Of a stretch of 64,000 nucleotides of DNA, positions 17,994 through 26,057 are shown one piece after another (positions within the stretch are counted from its first letter, which is position 1; each line of letters starts with the position of its first letter). Below the pieces are notes generated by a model that was given only the letters and a program-made list of their open reading frames with translations, ran no database searches and was not told the DNA's origin. Both the position numbers and the translations under genes were made by a program. Location of the stretch: positions 62,001-126,000 of the forward strand of contig NZ_JADFBX010000004.1 in the NCBI RefSeq assembly GCF_015223055.1, read 5' to 3'. The stretch comes from Pedobacter sp. MC2016-24 (GTDB taxonomy: Bacteria > Bacteroidota > Bacteroidia > Sphingobacteriales > Sphingobacteriaceae).

Positions 17994-18979
17994 ACCTGAA
18001 GCTGGCACCGATCATATCTGAAGAACATCCTCAGCTTAGCAAGCGTCGGGAAATTGAAAAAGAGTTTTTTACCTCTCTAACATACCTCTGCGATTTCTAC
18101 GGAATATCTTTGGTGCGGAATAAATCAATCTCATTCCCGATGAATATTCTGGCAGCTTATGAAGAACTATCCGCGAAGCTTTTGGATAGAAATAGCAATC
18201 TGAGGCTGGCTATTATTCAGGATGATACGCATGTTGCTACGCTTGCAACAGCCAGGCCATTTGATACCAATAATACGCTGTATTATATCCCTTGTGAACC
18301 GCTTTATTTGTTTTTAGAGGATAATTCCAGACAGCCATTAGCAGATTTATGCCTTTCCATATTTACTTACCTGTTTCAGGTCGTGGAGATTCCTCACCAC
18401 AGGCAATGGGCAAGTTACCTGAATCAGATGTATGACATGATCGAGCAGTGGATGATAGAAGAGGATCAGCCTGAGGAGGCTGAATACCTAGAAGCAGAAT
18501 TGAAAGAGCTGGATGAGAATGCTGGTAGGGGAGAATACATTTTGCAACTCATCTCTGACTGCAGCCACGTGAACTCCTTTGAAAGAAGAGTCGCTGATTT
18601 TCAGGCTTCGGGGGAGGTTGAAGCCGATTTCTTATTGACAGCAAAGAAGGCATTGACGCTTTATCTCGATTTTCCAAATCGTTCTGTGATGGATGCTATC
18701 CATCCAGAACTGATCCCAGAAGATGATTATGGTAATGGAATAGTACATGCCGATAAATACATGTCTTTTATTTGGAGTTTCAATGATAGCGTATACGATA
18801 CATTGGAAGATACCATCAATTGCGATCTCCAGGAATGCAGTGTGATTGAAGAGCCCTTTGCTATGCAGTTTTTTGACCATATACCGGATAGGGAGGTGCA
18901 TGACTTTGATTTTGAGAACAGGTTGTTTAGTCTGATAGATGATCTGGTAGCCAATCTGCGGGATTTACAGTTTAATTAA
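17870..18979 (+). CDS. PRTRC system protein F
   Basis: The protein lies between PRTRC C and B and has the size expected for protein F (369 residues). Its first 45 residues are low complexity and basic (SKNRKVSARSRQRSGSGG). The likely folded part begins near residue 48 and contains YIPCEPLYLFLED, HHRQWASYLNQMYDMIEQW and an acidic helical region. No catalytic motif is visible. The start is uncertain because the alternative frame at 17817-17993 covers its first 41 codons. Role in the cassette is unknown. Confidence 0.7.
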   Translation: MVLTSKNRKVSARSRQRSGSGGDSKKQAQTCAPAVAQSDLLNLKLAPIISEEHPQLSKRREIEKEFFTSLTYLCDFYGISLVRNKSISFPMNILAAYEELSAKLLDRNSNLRLAIIQDDTHVATLATARPFDTNNTLYYIPCEPLYLFLEDNSRQPLADLCLSIFTYLFQVVEIPHHRQWASYLNQMYDMIEQWMIEEDQPEEAEYLEAELKELDENAGRGEYILQLISDCSHVNSFERRVADFQASGEVEADFLLTAKKALTLYLDFPNRSVMDAIHPELIPEDDYGNGIVHADKYMSFIWSFNDSVYDTLEDTINCDLQECSVIEEPFAMQFFDHIPDREVHDFDFENRLFSLIDDLVANLRDLQFN

Positions 18980-19031
18980 TCAGTTTCACAAAAAGCCTCT
19001 GCCTGATAGAGGGATTTTATTTTTAAAAGTT

Positions 19032-19745
19032 ATGCAAATTATCAATCAGTTATTCAAAGATGTCTATAAGCCCGTTAAGGCTATTGCCTTCTATCAGTCA
19101 CAAATGGACCAAAGTATTTATGCAGAAATTCTTGACATGGATGCTACCGGGCAAATGATTAATCCTCATCCACTGTCTGTTACCGAAGCAAATTCACTTG
19201 ACGATTTGTTAAATACTTCGGATGAACTTGGTCAGGATTTTTTAATGAGTAAAGGTCTGTTGCCTGAACATGTATTGTATATCAATAGCAGGAAAGATGG
19301 CAATGTGATCTGGTTTACACCTGAAATGCAGGTCGACCTGCTTTTTAAACCTGAACTCACTATTACAGATGGCCGGGCTAATGTTCCACCGATGGTCTGG
19401 AAAGCCAGCAGGAATTCTTTGTCTGTTTATGCACTTTCCAGAAATGAAAAGCCTGTTTTGGATACAAGACTCTGTTTTGCGCCATTTTTCAATATCTATA
19501 CAGACGGAAGGGTGTGCATTGGCAGTGTGAAAATAAATTTTGATACTAAATGTTCGCTGGAAGATTTTATTACTGAATGGCAGAATTACTTCTTTGCAAG
19601 TACATTCAGTCACCTGTTGGGATCGGTATCTCCGGTTAAAGGTAATGTTATCGAATTGTGGCAAAAGCTGGTTGGCAGTAAAAGAAAGTTTCCCTTAAAA
19701 CAACTTAAATCAACATCTAAAACACTTAAATCCCTGATCCGATGA
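19032..19745 (+). CDS. PRTRC system protein B
   Basis: Family features include ISRKDGNVIWFTPEMQVDLLF-like beta segments, VPPMVWKASRNSLSVYAL, and APFFNIYTDGRVCIGSVK, where the C-x-G turn is conserved. Length (237 residues) fits protein B. The last codons overlap the ThiF-family gene by 4 bp (ATGA), indicating translational coupling. Function is not established. Confidence 0.85.
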   Translation: MQIINQLFKDVYKPVKAIAFYQSQMDQSIYAEILDMDATGQMINPHPLSVTEANSLDDLLNTSDELGQDFLMSKGLLPEHVLYINSRKDGNVIWFTPEMQVDLLFKPELTITDGRANVPPMVWKASRNSLSVYALSRNEKPVLDTRLCFAPFFNIYTDGRVCIGSVKINFDTKCSLEDFITEWQNYFFASTFSHLLGSVSPVKGNVIELWQKLVGSKRKFPLKQLKSTSKTLKSLIR

Positions 19746-20551
19746 AAACTCAAGATAAGCAGAGCGTTCACTTTGTAGACTCCTACCTGTTAAATCCAAC
19801 TAACCCGATCACTGTCAATCTAATAGGTGCAGGTGGTACGGGATCTCATATGCTACATGCGCTCGCCAGGATTAATTTCAAGTTGCTTACCATTGGAAAG
19901 GCAGGGCTGCAGGTGAATGTATTTGATCCAGATCAGATCGAGGCTCCTAATTTAGGGCGGGCTGAATTCATGGCGCATTTTATTGGGGTAAATAAAGCTG
20001 TATCGATTGTTGCCCATATCAACCGTAAGTATGGCACAAACTGGAAAGCATTACCAGAATTCTACCAACCTTTTTCACTATGTGCAATTCCAGAAAACCG
20101 CAGTGCGAGTATAACGATTTGTTGCGTAGATAGTGCCAAGGCAAGATTTGAAATTGCTGAGGTGCTTAATGTCCTCTCAAAGAATTCAAACAATTATCGG
20201 GATAACCCCATGTATTGCCTTGATTTTGGAAATAATAAATACACAGGTCAGGTGATCTTGTCTACAGTAAAAGAAATGAGGCAACCTGAGTCTGCTAAAT
20301 TTAGACCCGTGGCCTTTCTGCCACCAGTTACCCAGGAGTACGCTGATCTGTTAGGAATTCCTCAGGAAGAAACTGCTGCGCCCAGTTGTTCTTTAATGGA
20401 GGCGCTGGATAAACAAAGTCTGTTCATTAACTCCGCGCTGGCAAATCTTGGAGGAGCAATGATCGACCAGATGCTAGACTATGGCTTATTGACGAAGAGA
20501 GGTTTTTTTATGAATCTAGAATCCTTTCGGACAGAGCCTATAGCAGTTTAA
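19742..20551 (+). CDS. PRTRC system ThiF-family protein
   Basis: This is an E1/ThiF-like adenylating protein with nucleotide-binding motif LIGAGGTGSHMLHALARI (about 28-45). Later come FDPDQIEAPNLGRAEF (Asp and Arg of the adenylation site) and TICCVDSAKARF. ThiF/MoeB/E1 enzymes adenylate the C-terminus of a small protein. No obvious ubiquitin-like partner is seen in the cassette; protein C, which ends in GTKG, is the only small candidate, and this is speculative. It overlaps protein B by 4 bp and closes the operon. Confidence 0.88.
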   Translation: MKTQDKQSVHFVDSYLLNPTNPITVNLIGAGGTGSHMLHALARINFKLLTIGKAGLQVNVFDPDQIEAPNLGRAEFMAHFIGVNKAVSIVAHINRKYGTNWKALPEFYQPFSLCAIPENRSASITICCVDSAKARFEIAEVLNVLSKNSNNYRDNPMYCLDFGNNKYTGQVILSTVKEMRQPESAKFRPVAFLPPVTQEYADLLGIPQEETAAPSCSLMEALDKQSLFINSALANLGGAMIDQMLDYGLLTKRGFFMNLESFRTEPIAV

Positions 20552-20628
20552 AAATTCCATTCTAGCCAAAAAAGTATTTGCTAAGGTGGTATATTGTTTA
20601 GTCAACTACTGAAACTTCAATTTCTCTG

Positions 20629-20950
20629 TTAGATCGTTAAAGTGCTGTCTGGCAGATTTAAAATTGCAGTGTCATCTTTTATTAATGGTATAAAATCCTC
20701 CTTTACATTGTCAAATGAAAACACTTTAAATTTCTCGGATATCAAGCCCAGGAGATCATCTTAGGTTAGTTCGTCTTTACTCCGTTCGTCAGTATCTTTT
20801 GCCCTTAACTTAAAATGATGCAAGTCAAGTTGTATTCCTTTTTTGATATACCATTCCAGGTCGTATCAATCCTTTCCATTCACCCTATTTTGCCATTTGT
20901 GCAAGAGCAGTGCCTGTATGGTTAAAGGGGCATTGATATAATTTCTGATT
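20629..20950 (-). pseudogene. Decayed AbiEii/AbiGii-type nucleotidyltransferase toxin gene (C-terminal part)
   Basis: In one minus-strand frame the sequence reads NYINAPLTIQALLLHKWQNR, then VNGKD, a TGA where the family has a Trp, and YDLEWYIKKGIQLDLHHFKL. A TAA follows ELT, and the frame then resumes with DDLLGLISEKFKVFSFDNV to a final TAA at 20629-20631. The R-x-K-x-R/K-D-[W]-Y-D-L pattern is typical of the AbiEii toxin C-terminal region. The N-terminal nucleotidyltransferase part and any AbiEi antitoxin are gone. This was once a type IV toxin-antitoxin or abortive-infection gene. Confidence 0.65.
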
Positions 20951-21112
20951 AGATATTTTGATATGTATTTATGTGCTTATATGGAATCATAATCGGAGAT
21001 AATCCGATTTTAGAGTAATGAGCATACATAATAGCTTGCATTTAGCATTCACATTATCTTGATACAAAATCTTTAAGCCCGTCTGTGGTCTTTTCTTCAG
21101 CAAAGTTATCCC
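20951..21112. other. AT-rich non-coding segment with a short dyad
   Basis: No gene is seen. AATCGGA and TCCGATT around 20990-21008 form a 7-bp dyad reminiscent of the longer palindrome at 25973-25996. It may be an operator, but support is weak. Confidence 0.25.
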
Positions 21113-21220
21113 TCTGCTCAGGCAAGGCCAGGCCCTTCGGGTTTGGACAAATAAATCGCCGCCTGTGGCTAAAGATTTTTTTGCCTCAAAGCCTTGCTCT
21201 TTAGTCCTGCGCAAAATCGC
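21078..21220 (+). repeat. Leader family 2, copy 2 (upstream of the PP-loop operon)
   Basis: The core GCAAGGCCAGGCCCTTCGGG followed by TTTGGACAAATAAATC (21122-21157) matches 16412-16446. The matching CTGTGGTCTTTTC upstream and TTTTTTGCCTCAAAGCCTTGC downstream extend the similarity to about 140 bp. It precedes the first gene of the 21276-23781 operon. The GC-rich core within an AT-rich region suggests a structured RNA or a protein-binding site. Confidence 0.6.
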
Positions 21221-21275
21221 TGAAGCCTTGTAAAAGACCTTTAACAGGCTTTGCAATCATTTAAACTTTAGCAAT

Positions 21276-21653
21276 ATGAAAGCACTACATCAATTCTGCG
21301 CAATAGACAGCGCAAAGCTACTACATCAGCTTTTTCCAGATGAAATCCCTGCATTCCTGGAATTTGTATGGAACTTATGTCCAACTATCCGGGAATCCGA
21401 GCGCCGTAACCGGGATACATGGGAAGACAAGGATTATCCCTTCGATCTATTTTTTAAGTCACTTTTCGACGTCGAGAAGGCCATTGCAGCCAATCCTAAA
21501 GGGCTTGCTTTTGATCCGGAATTGTTTTCATCCGAACTTTTCAGAGGCGAAATTCCAAGGTTTATGGTTTACTGCTTCAATCTTTACACCAAAGTTAAGC
21601 AACACCCTAATCCCAAATTTACTCAGGCCGTCAACTTACTTTTTAATTGCTAG
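21276..21653 (+). CDS. Conserved-looking hypothetical ICE protein
   Basis: This 125-residue protein is rich in aromatic and acidic residues (FPDEIPAFLEFVWNLCPTI, RNRDTWEDKDYPFDLFFKSL) and mainly helical. No membrane segment, signal peptide or known motif is visible. It is the first gene of a tight four-gene operon ending with a PP-loop enzyme (gaps of 3, 2 and 2 bp), which suggests joint function. I do not recognise the family. Confidence 0.7.
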   Translation: MKALHQFCAIDSAKLLHQLFPDEIPAFLEFVWNLCPTIRESERRNRDTWEDKDYPFDLFFKSLFDVEKAIAANPKGLAFDPELFSSELFRGEIPRFMVYCFNLYTKVKQHPNPKFTQAVNLLFNC

Positions 21654-21656
21654 GTC

Positions 21657-22109
21657 ATGAAAAGGAAATCAAACGATGTGTATCTGGCACGCTTAAATCG
21701 TAAAGTAATCTTCGCTAAGTTCGAGGATACCACCTGGCATAATGAAAATACAGATTCCGCTGAAGCGGAATACTTCGGTAAAATCATCAACATTTCTTTT
21801 CCTAATTCTACCAAACTGGTTATCGATGACCCAGAATGCTACATCAGTTTTTGGCTAACGCTGTATGATCTTGATGCGGAAGGGAACTATGAGCAAATTC
21901 CTTATTCACCCTTTGACAGGGAATTTCTAAGCTATAATGAAACGCTTGTAGCGATCAACGACTATATCCGAACCCGGCCTTTTTCGATTGTATGGCAAAG
22001 TAGGGGGAGATATCGGCTCCTTGATCCGAACGGAATCGATTACACCGGAGAGCTGGTATCCCTTAAGGATGCAAGGAAGACAAGTTCACACAATTATAAA
22101 ATGAAATAG
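21657..22109 (+). CDS. Hypothetical protein, second gene of the PP-loop operon
   Basis: The 150-residue protein starts MKRKSNDVYLARLNRK and appears mostly beta-stranded with many aromatic residues (KLVIDDPECYISFWLTLYDL). It is cytosolic by appearance. Three bases separate it from the upstream stop and two from the next start. No motif was recognised. Confidence 0.7.
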   Translation: MKRKSNDVYLARLNRKVIFAKFEDTTWHNENTDSAEAEYFGKIINISFPNSTKLVIDDPECYISFWLTLYDLDAEGNYEQIPYSPFDREFLSYNETLVAINDYIRTRPFSIVWQSRGRYRLLDPNGIDYTGELVSLKDARKTSSHNYKMK

Positions 22110-22111
22110 AT

Positions 22112-22843
22112 ATGAAAACCTTAATATACGGAAAGTTCTACCACATTACAGGAGATATCAAAGTGGTTTATGAAAATGCTGATCTGATTCCTGTAACGCT
22201 CGATGTTCAGCACAATTGGGCGATTATACTGGATGGAAAATTTGTTCCTTTACACACTTTCGATGTGGATGGGGTCCGATGGTATTTTACCAACGATTAT
22301 CAGGAAATAGAAATCCGGGAGTTTATCCGGGATATCCTTCCGGGGCTTGGCTTTCAACTTAATGAAATTGAATGGTTCAAAACAATTCCCTCAGGTATTC
22401 ATGAAGCCAGTTACCATGTTTATTTTAAACTTAAGGATGCCCTTAGTTATCAGACACAGTTTTTGATAGCTTCCAGCGAAAAAGAATTGCTTCGAAATCT
22501 GTTATTCTATGGAAGCCCTGAGGGGTTTAATCTTAATTACGGCGGACTGCAGTTCAAGACCGATGGTAATACTTTGTATATAGGTAGGAGGGTGGATGAC
22601 TATTACCTCTTTACGCATGTTGACGAAAGCCTGCCGGAAGACATTTCAGACGCAAAAGAATGTGCTGAATCATTTGCACCAATTTCAGATCGGGTTACGG
22701 AAGTATATTATTATCGGGGCTGGGTGTTTTACAGGTACATGGGAGGTAAACGCTATTACATCGAATATTCAAATACTTCGGAGTGTAGCAATAGCCTTAC
22801 TGGGATGGAAAAACGAATCATAAAAGCGCTTAAATACGCCTGA
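22112..22843 (+). CDS. Hypothetical protein, third gene of the PP-loop operon
   Basis: The 243-residue protein begins MKTLIYGKFYHITGDIKVVY and is rich in Tyr, Phe and Asp, with repeated beta-like segments (VRWYFTNDYQEIEIREFIRD, YYYRGWVFYRYMGGKRYYIE). It has no signal peptide or membrane helix. Its tight spacing to the downstream PP-loop gene (2 bp) argues for a shared pathway or complex. Family unknown. Confidence 0.7.
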   Translation: MKTLIYGKFYHITGDIKVVYENADLIPVTLDVQHNWAIILDGKFVPLHTFDVDGVRWYFTNDYQEIEIREFIRDILPGLGFQLNEIEWFKTIPSGIHEASYHVYFKLKDALSYQTQFLIASSEKELLRNLLFYGSPEGFNLNYGGLQFKTDGNTLYIGRRVDDYYLFTHVDESLPEDISDAKECAESFAPISDRVTEVYYYRGWVFYRYMGGKRYYIEYSNTSECSNSLTGMEKRIIKALKYA

Positions 22844-22845
22844 GA

Positions 22846-23781
22846 ATGAAAACGGTGAACTCCCTCTCGGGTGGAAAAACAAGCAGCTATCTGGCTGCGC
22901 GTTATCCTGCTGATCTGGATGTTTTTGCATTGGTATGTATCGATGATATGAATGCTGGCGGTCGCAGGATCGACCCTAAGATCAGGCAAATGGTTAACGA
23001 CAAGCTTCAGAAATACTGTAGTGATCAGCATGAGTTTCTTTCTACAGCAGAGGATCCATTGATTTTAGCTGCTATGTTCGATCTGGAGCAGCACATCGGG
23101 AGGGAGATCACCTGGTTAAGGGGAATAGGCTTTCAGCAGATATCCAACACCATGCATTTGATTCCCAACAAACGGCACCGTTACTGCACCAGTCTTCTTA
23201 AAATTGATCCAATATTCAATTTTCTTTTTCGGTATCATGAACTGCCAGTCAAAATGCGAATTGGCTATCGCGCTGATGAAGGCCACAGAGTAGGCAATTT
23301 CAAGGATACTTATTTCATGGCTACACAATGCGACTTTGTAATAGACAATATTGGAGAGCAACCACCTGGGAATTATAAGAAACGAAAAATCCTTCATCCT
23401 GGCTTAAAAGGACTTAGACTGGATCGTGAAACGCCGCCTTTCATTACACGTTGGCAGGAGGTTCCCTTTCGTATTGGTGAATTTCCCATGATTGAAGATC
23501 AGATTGTGCGGCAGGACGTACAGCGTTACTGGCGTGATAAGGATATCGAGTTTCCTGTGGATTCCAATTGCCAGTTCTGTTTCTGGAAACATCCACTCCA
23601 GATTAGAGATAATTATGACCGCAATCCGGGCATCATCAGCAGTGCTATGGTCATGGAAGAAATGATTGGTGGAACCTTTCATTCGGCCCTCTCTATGCAG
23701 AAGATCGTCAGCTTAGCCCCTCAACTGGATCTGTTTCAAATGAAAGGCGCCGGATGTCATGGCGGATATTGTACTGATTGA
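22846..23781 (+). CDS. PAPS-reductase-like PP-loop protein (adenine nucleotide alpha-hydrolase superfamily)
   Basis: The PP-loop SGGKTSS (residues 8-14) is at the very start, as in PAPS reductases and DndC-like enzymes. A conserved-type RYCTSLLKIDPIFNFL follows in the middle, and NCQFCFWKHPLQI in the C-terminal third carries a C-x2-C pair. The end, GAGCHGGYC, holds two more cysteines that could bind metal or act in thiol chemistry. These enzymes cleave ATP to AMP and PPi to activate a substrate, or reduce PAPS. No sulfate-assimilation genes are nearby, so a role in nucleic-acid or nucleotide modification is more plausible; this is inference. A second PP-loop protein is encoded at 24485-25474. 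Confidence 0.8.
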   Translation: MKTVNSLSGGKTSSYLAARYPADLDVFALVCIDDMNAGGRRIDPKIRQMVNDKLQKYCSDQHEFLSTAEDPLILAAMFDLEQHIGREITWLRGIGFQQISNTMHLIPNKRHRYCTSLLKIDPIFNFLFRYHELPVKMRIGYRADEGHRVGNFKDTYFMATQCDFVIDNIGEQPPGNYKKRKILHPGLKGLRLDRETPPFITRWQEVPFRIGEFPMIEDQIVRQDVQRYWRDKDIEFPVDSNCQFCFWKHPLQIRDNYDRNPGIISSAMVMEEMIGGTFHSALSMQKIVSLAPQLDLFQMKGAGCHGGYCTD

Positions 23782-23818
23782 CTAACTCATATAAAATAAA
23801 CTTAAATAAACCAAATTT

Positions 23819-24337
23819 ATGAAGAGCAACACCCTTAAATTACCAGCAATATTATATCATGGAACCAACGCCTATTTTGATGTTTTTGATCTCTATTTTA
23901 GGGGCAGCAATATAGGCTATCCCAATACTGTGTATGGCATATTTTTTACTGAAAACCTGGAACATGCGCAAATGTTTGGTAGTCGGATTATCTCCGTATC
24001 CCTGAACATTACCAATCCAATTAACTTAAGTAATCAGGGCATATTCACCATTGAAAGTCAGGCCCCGGTAATATGGGAAATATTGAGTGGTGAACGTCTA
24101 TCTCCCAAAAAGGCACTCAGAATGCTTGACAAGAATATAGGCTTGGGAGAGATCGCTGAAGCGCATGCAACTTTAAATACTATGGAAGCTTCGAATCTTA
24201 TTAAATCTCGTGGCTACGACTCTATGGTATCCGATATGGGACAAGGTAATCTGGAATATGTTGCCTTTTATCCCGATCAGATTTGCGTTCAGGATATTAA
24301 TTTTTTCAATCAAAACAAACGAGTGTCAAGTAAATAG
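23819..24337 (+). CDS. ADP-ribosyltransferase-like protein (ART-PolyVal type)
   Basis: The first strand LYHGTNAYFDVF (about 13-24) carries the His-Gly-Thr of ADP-ribosyltransferases. YGIFFTENLEHAQMFGSR at about 40-57 matches the aromatic/Thr and Ala-x-x-Phe region. The end (SRGYDSMVSDMGQG, EYVAFYPDQICVQDI) is typical of the ART domains found in polyvalent proteins of phages and conjugative elements. At 172 residues it is a stand-alone domain. Such proteins may modify host factors or protect incoming DNA; no target is visible here. It lies 37 bp after the PP-loop gene. Confidence 0.65.
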   Translation: MKSNTLKLPAILYHGTNAYFDVFDLYFRGSNIGYPNTVYGIFFTENLEHAQMFGSRIISVSLNITNPINLSNQGIFTIESQAPVIWEILSGERLSPKKALRMLDKNIGLGEIAEAHATLNTMEASNLIKSRGYDSMVSDMGQGNLEYVAFYPDQICVQDINFFNQNKRVSSK

Positions 24338-24354
24338 TTCAAAAGCCCTCTTCA

Positions 24355-24484
24355 TATTGTGTTTTTATGCAAGGTAATTCTCTTCATTTATGATGAAAAG
24401 GACTTTCGCGGCATAAAACGCTATGCTATTAATTCCACGTTCCTTGTCTTCATATTCAGTTCATTCCTGTTGCAAGAAAACAAA
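24355..24484 (+). repeat. Leader family 1, copy A (GCGGCATAAA element)
   Basis: This 130-bp stretch directly upstream of the second PP-loop gene closely matches 26990-27119. Shared blocks are TTATGCAAG, TAATTC, ACTTTCGCGGCATAAA, ATTCCACGTT and CATTCAGTTCATT-like sequence. A shorter relative lies at 29669-29746. Because the three copies precede unrelated genes, I infer a common regulatory leader. Confidence 0.7.
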
Positions 24485-25474
24485 ATGAAAACAGAAAATC
24501 AATTTGAAGCTGCGAATATTCGCATGGAGGATCAGGAACTGACGGTATTGTCCTTTGGCGCAGGACAAGACAGTACATACATTTTATATAAGATCATTCG
24601 GGATCCCTTTTACCGGGCAAGGTTTGTGACTGGCGATTTCATCGTCGTGATGTCAGATACCGGTGATGAGCATGACCACACTTATGAACATGTTTGCTTC
24701 ATAGCAAAGCTTTGCAGTGAGTACGAAATTGAATTTCATTTTCTTACTGCAGATCAGGGATATCATCCAAATACCTGGCAGACACTTACTAGTCAAATGA
24801 TTCGAAACAGTTCAATAATGAGCATGATGATGCCGCGCTCCTGTACAGACAATGTAAAAATCAAACCTTTCTATAATTTCCTCAATGTGTACATTGCAAA
24901 TAAGTATTACAATCAGGAGTTACCAAATAGTACCCGGAATAAAACCTGGATCAAACGTTTTGCTGCTGATTATGGCAAAATCAATGTGATTTTAGGTATC
25001 GCTGCTGGTGAAGAAAAACGCGTTAAGGAATCCAAAACCGAACTGAAGAAAAGACAACTGGACCTTTTTGTGAAGGTCAAGCGTAAGAACCACATCGTTT
25101 GGATGATGAATTGCATTCTGAAAACTTACCCGATGATTGCTGAAGGTATTGACCGAAAAATGGCCCAGGATTACATTCTGGCTACGCCATGGCCTTTACC
25201 ACCTCCGTCAAATTGCAAACGATGTCCCTTTCTTTCAAAACAGGAAATTCTTTGGATGTATAGATTTATACCCGCGGAGTTTTACGAATGGGTTGCAATG
25301 GAACAAGCAAAGATTGATAAATGCTCTGGGTTAGTCAGAAATCTAGGCGTGAAAGGAGAGAAGTTGCTTCCTGAAATACTTGCCGAGGCAATTGCTGAAT
25401 ATGGCCATTGGACTAATGATCAGCTTCATGAGTATAAAATGAGTCATGGCCACTGTGTATTGTCTAAGTTTTAG
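24485..25474 (+). CDS. Second PAPS-reductase-like PP-loop protein
   Basis: I start at the ATG at 24485, since the upstream in-frame extension to 24359 is the repeated leader and not protein. The PP-loop is SFGAGQDST (about 23-31), followed by VVMSDTGDEHDHTYEHV, which is the usual second strand. Further on are RSCTDNVKIKPFYNFL, resembling the conserved Cys-x-x-x-hydrophobic-Lys segment, and NCKRCPFLS with a C-x2-C pair near the C-terminus. Length is 329 residues. It is related to but clearly diverged from the protein at 22846. Fe-S or zinc binding at the CxxC is possible. Substrate is unknown. Confidence 0.8.
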   Translation: MKTENQFEAANIRMEDQELTVLSFGAGQDSTYILYKIIRDPFYRARFVTGDFIVVMSDTGDEHDHTYEHVCFIAKLCSEYEIEFHFLTADQGYHPNTWQTLTSQMIRNSSIMSMMMPRSCTDNVKIKPFYNFLNVYIANKYYNQELPNSTRNKTWIKRFAADYGKINVILGIAAGEEKRVKESKTELKKRQLDLFVKVKRKNHIVWMMNCILKTYPMIAEGIDRKMAQDYILATPWPLPPPSNCKRCPFLSKQEILWMYRFIPAEFYEWVAMEQAKIDKCSGLVRNLGVKGEKLLPEILAEAIAEYGHWTNDQLHEYKMSHGHCVLSKF

Positions 25475-25490
25475 GCATCAACAGGGTATC

Positions 25491-25910
25491 TCACATGATC
25501 TGACTTTCTTGCTCTACCAGTAGCACCCAATCATTTTGAATATGTAAATATCCCAGGTCAAAACAGAAATAGTAAATGTCCCCGGCTTTGGTGATGTAGG
25601 TACTAGTGATGTACTTGAAATTGAACTTAAGCTGCTCTAGCTGGGTACGCTTAACCTTGGTCAACTTTTTGTTCCGGAGTCGTTTTAAAATCTGATAATT
25701 GTTCAGAATGATTTTCGGAATGGTTTTTAGAAATTCAGGTTCAGCAGATAAGGCCTTCATTCGCCTGCGGTTATTGAAACTTGTTCTGCAGGTATCTCCG
25801 CAATATCTTTTATCGCTTCTGCCTTGTAGGACAATGCCGCATTCCAGGCAACCGGTTTTGCTAATTTGTTTTTCCATAGAGCGAATTTGGAGGTCGATTT
25901 CCTGTGACAA
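25491..25910 (-). CDS. Small treble-clef zinc-finger-like hypothetical protein
   Basis: The N-terminal part holds two cysteine pairs, CLECG and YCGDTC, spaced as in treble-clef or zinc-ribbon domains, followed by a basic stretch (RTSFNNRRRMK). The remainder (139 residues in total) is lysine-rich and then hydrophobic/aromatic. DNA or RNA binding is plausible. It is convergent with the PP-loop gene and divergent from the PUR-RadC fusion gene, with a strong palindrome between them. Similar proteins are common in Bacteroidota elements; I know no function for them. Confidence 0.65.
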   Translation of the reverse strand: MSQEIDLQIRSMEKQISKTGCLECGIVLQGRSDKRYCGDTCRTSFNNRRRMKALSAEPEFLKTIPKIILNNYQILKRLRNKKLTKVKRTQLEQLKFNFKYITSTYITKAGDIYYFCFDLGYLHIQNDWVLLVEQESQIM

Positions 25911-25953
25911 TATAAAAATTTTTGGGTTTTTGCTAAAGCTTATCTGCCATTTT

Positions 25954-25996
25954 ATTCCAATTTGGAATTAAATATAGCCGATTATAATCGGCTATA
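25954..25996. promoter_or_regulatory. Palindromic operator region with a perfect 24-bp dyad
   Basis: Positions 25973-25996 (TATAGCCGATTATAATCGGC plus TATA) form a perfect 24-bp palindrome. Just upstream lies a second short palindrome, ATTCCAATTTGGAAT. Both sit in the divergent intergenic region between the zinc-finger gene (minus) and the PUR-RadC gene (plus). Binding of a dimeric repressor is likely. Confidence 0.6.
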
Positions 25997-26057
25997 ACCG
26001 TTTATAACCCCACTAATTAATTTCATGTTTTGACCTTTGAGGCCATAACTTAAACTT

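Noticed and set aside
22846..23781. Sulfate assimilation (true PAPS reductase, cysH)
   Set aside because: No cysD, cysN or sulfite reductase gene is near, and the C-terminal cysteine pattern differs from CysH.
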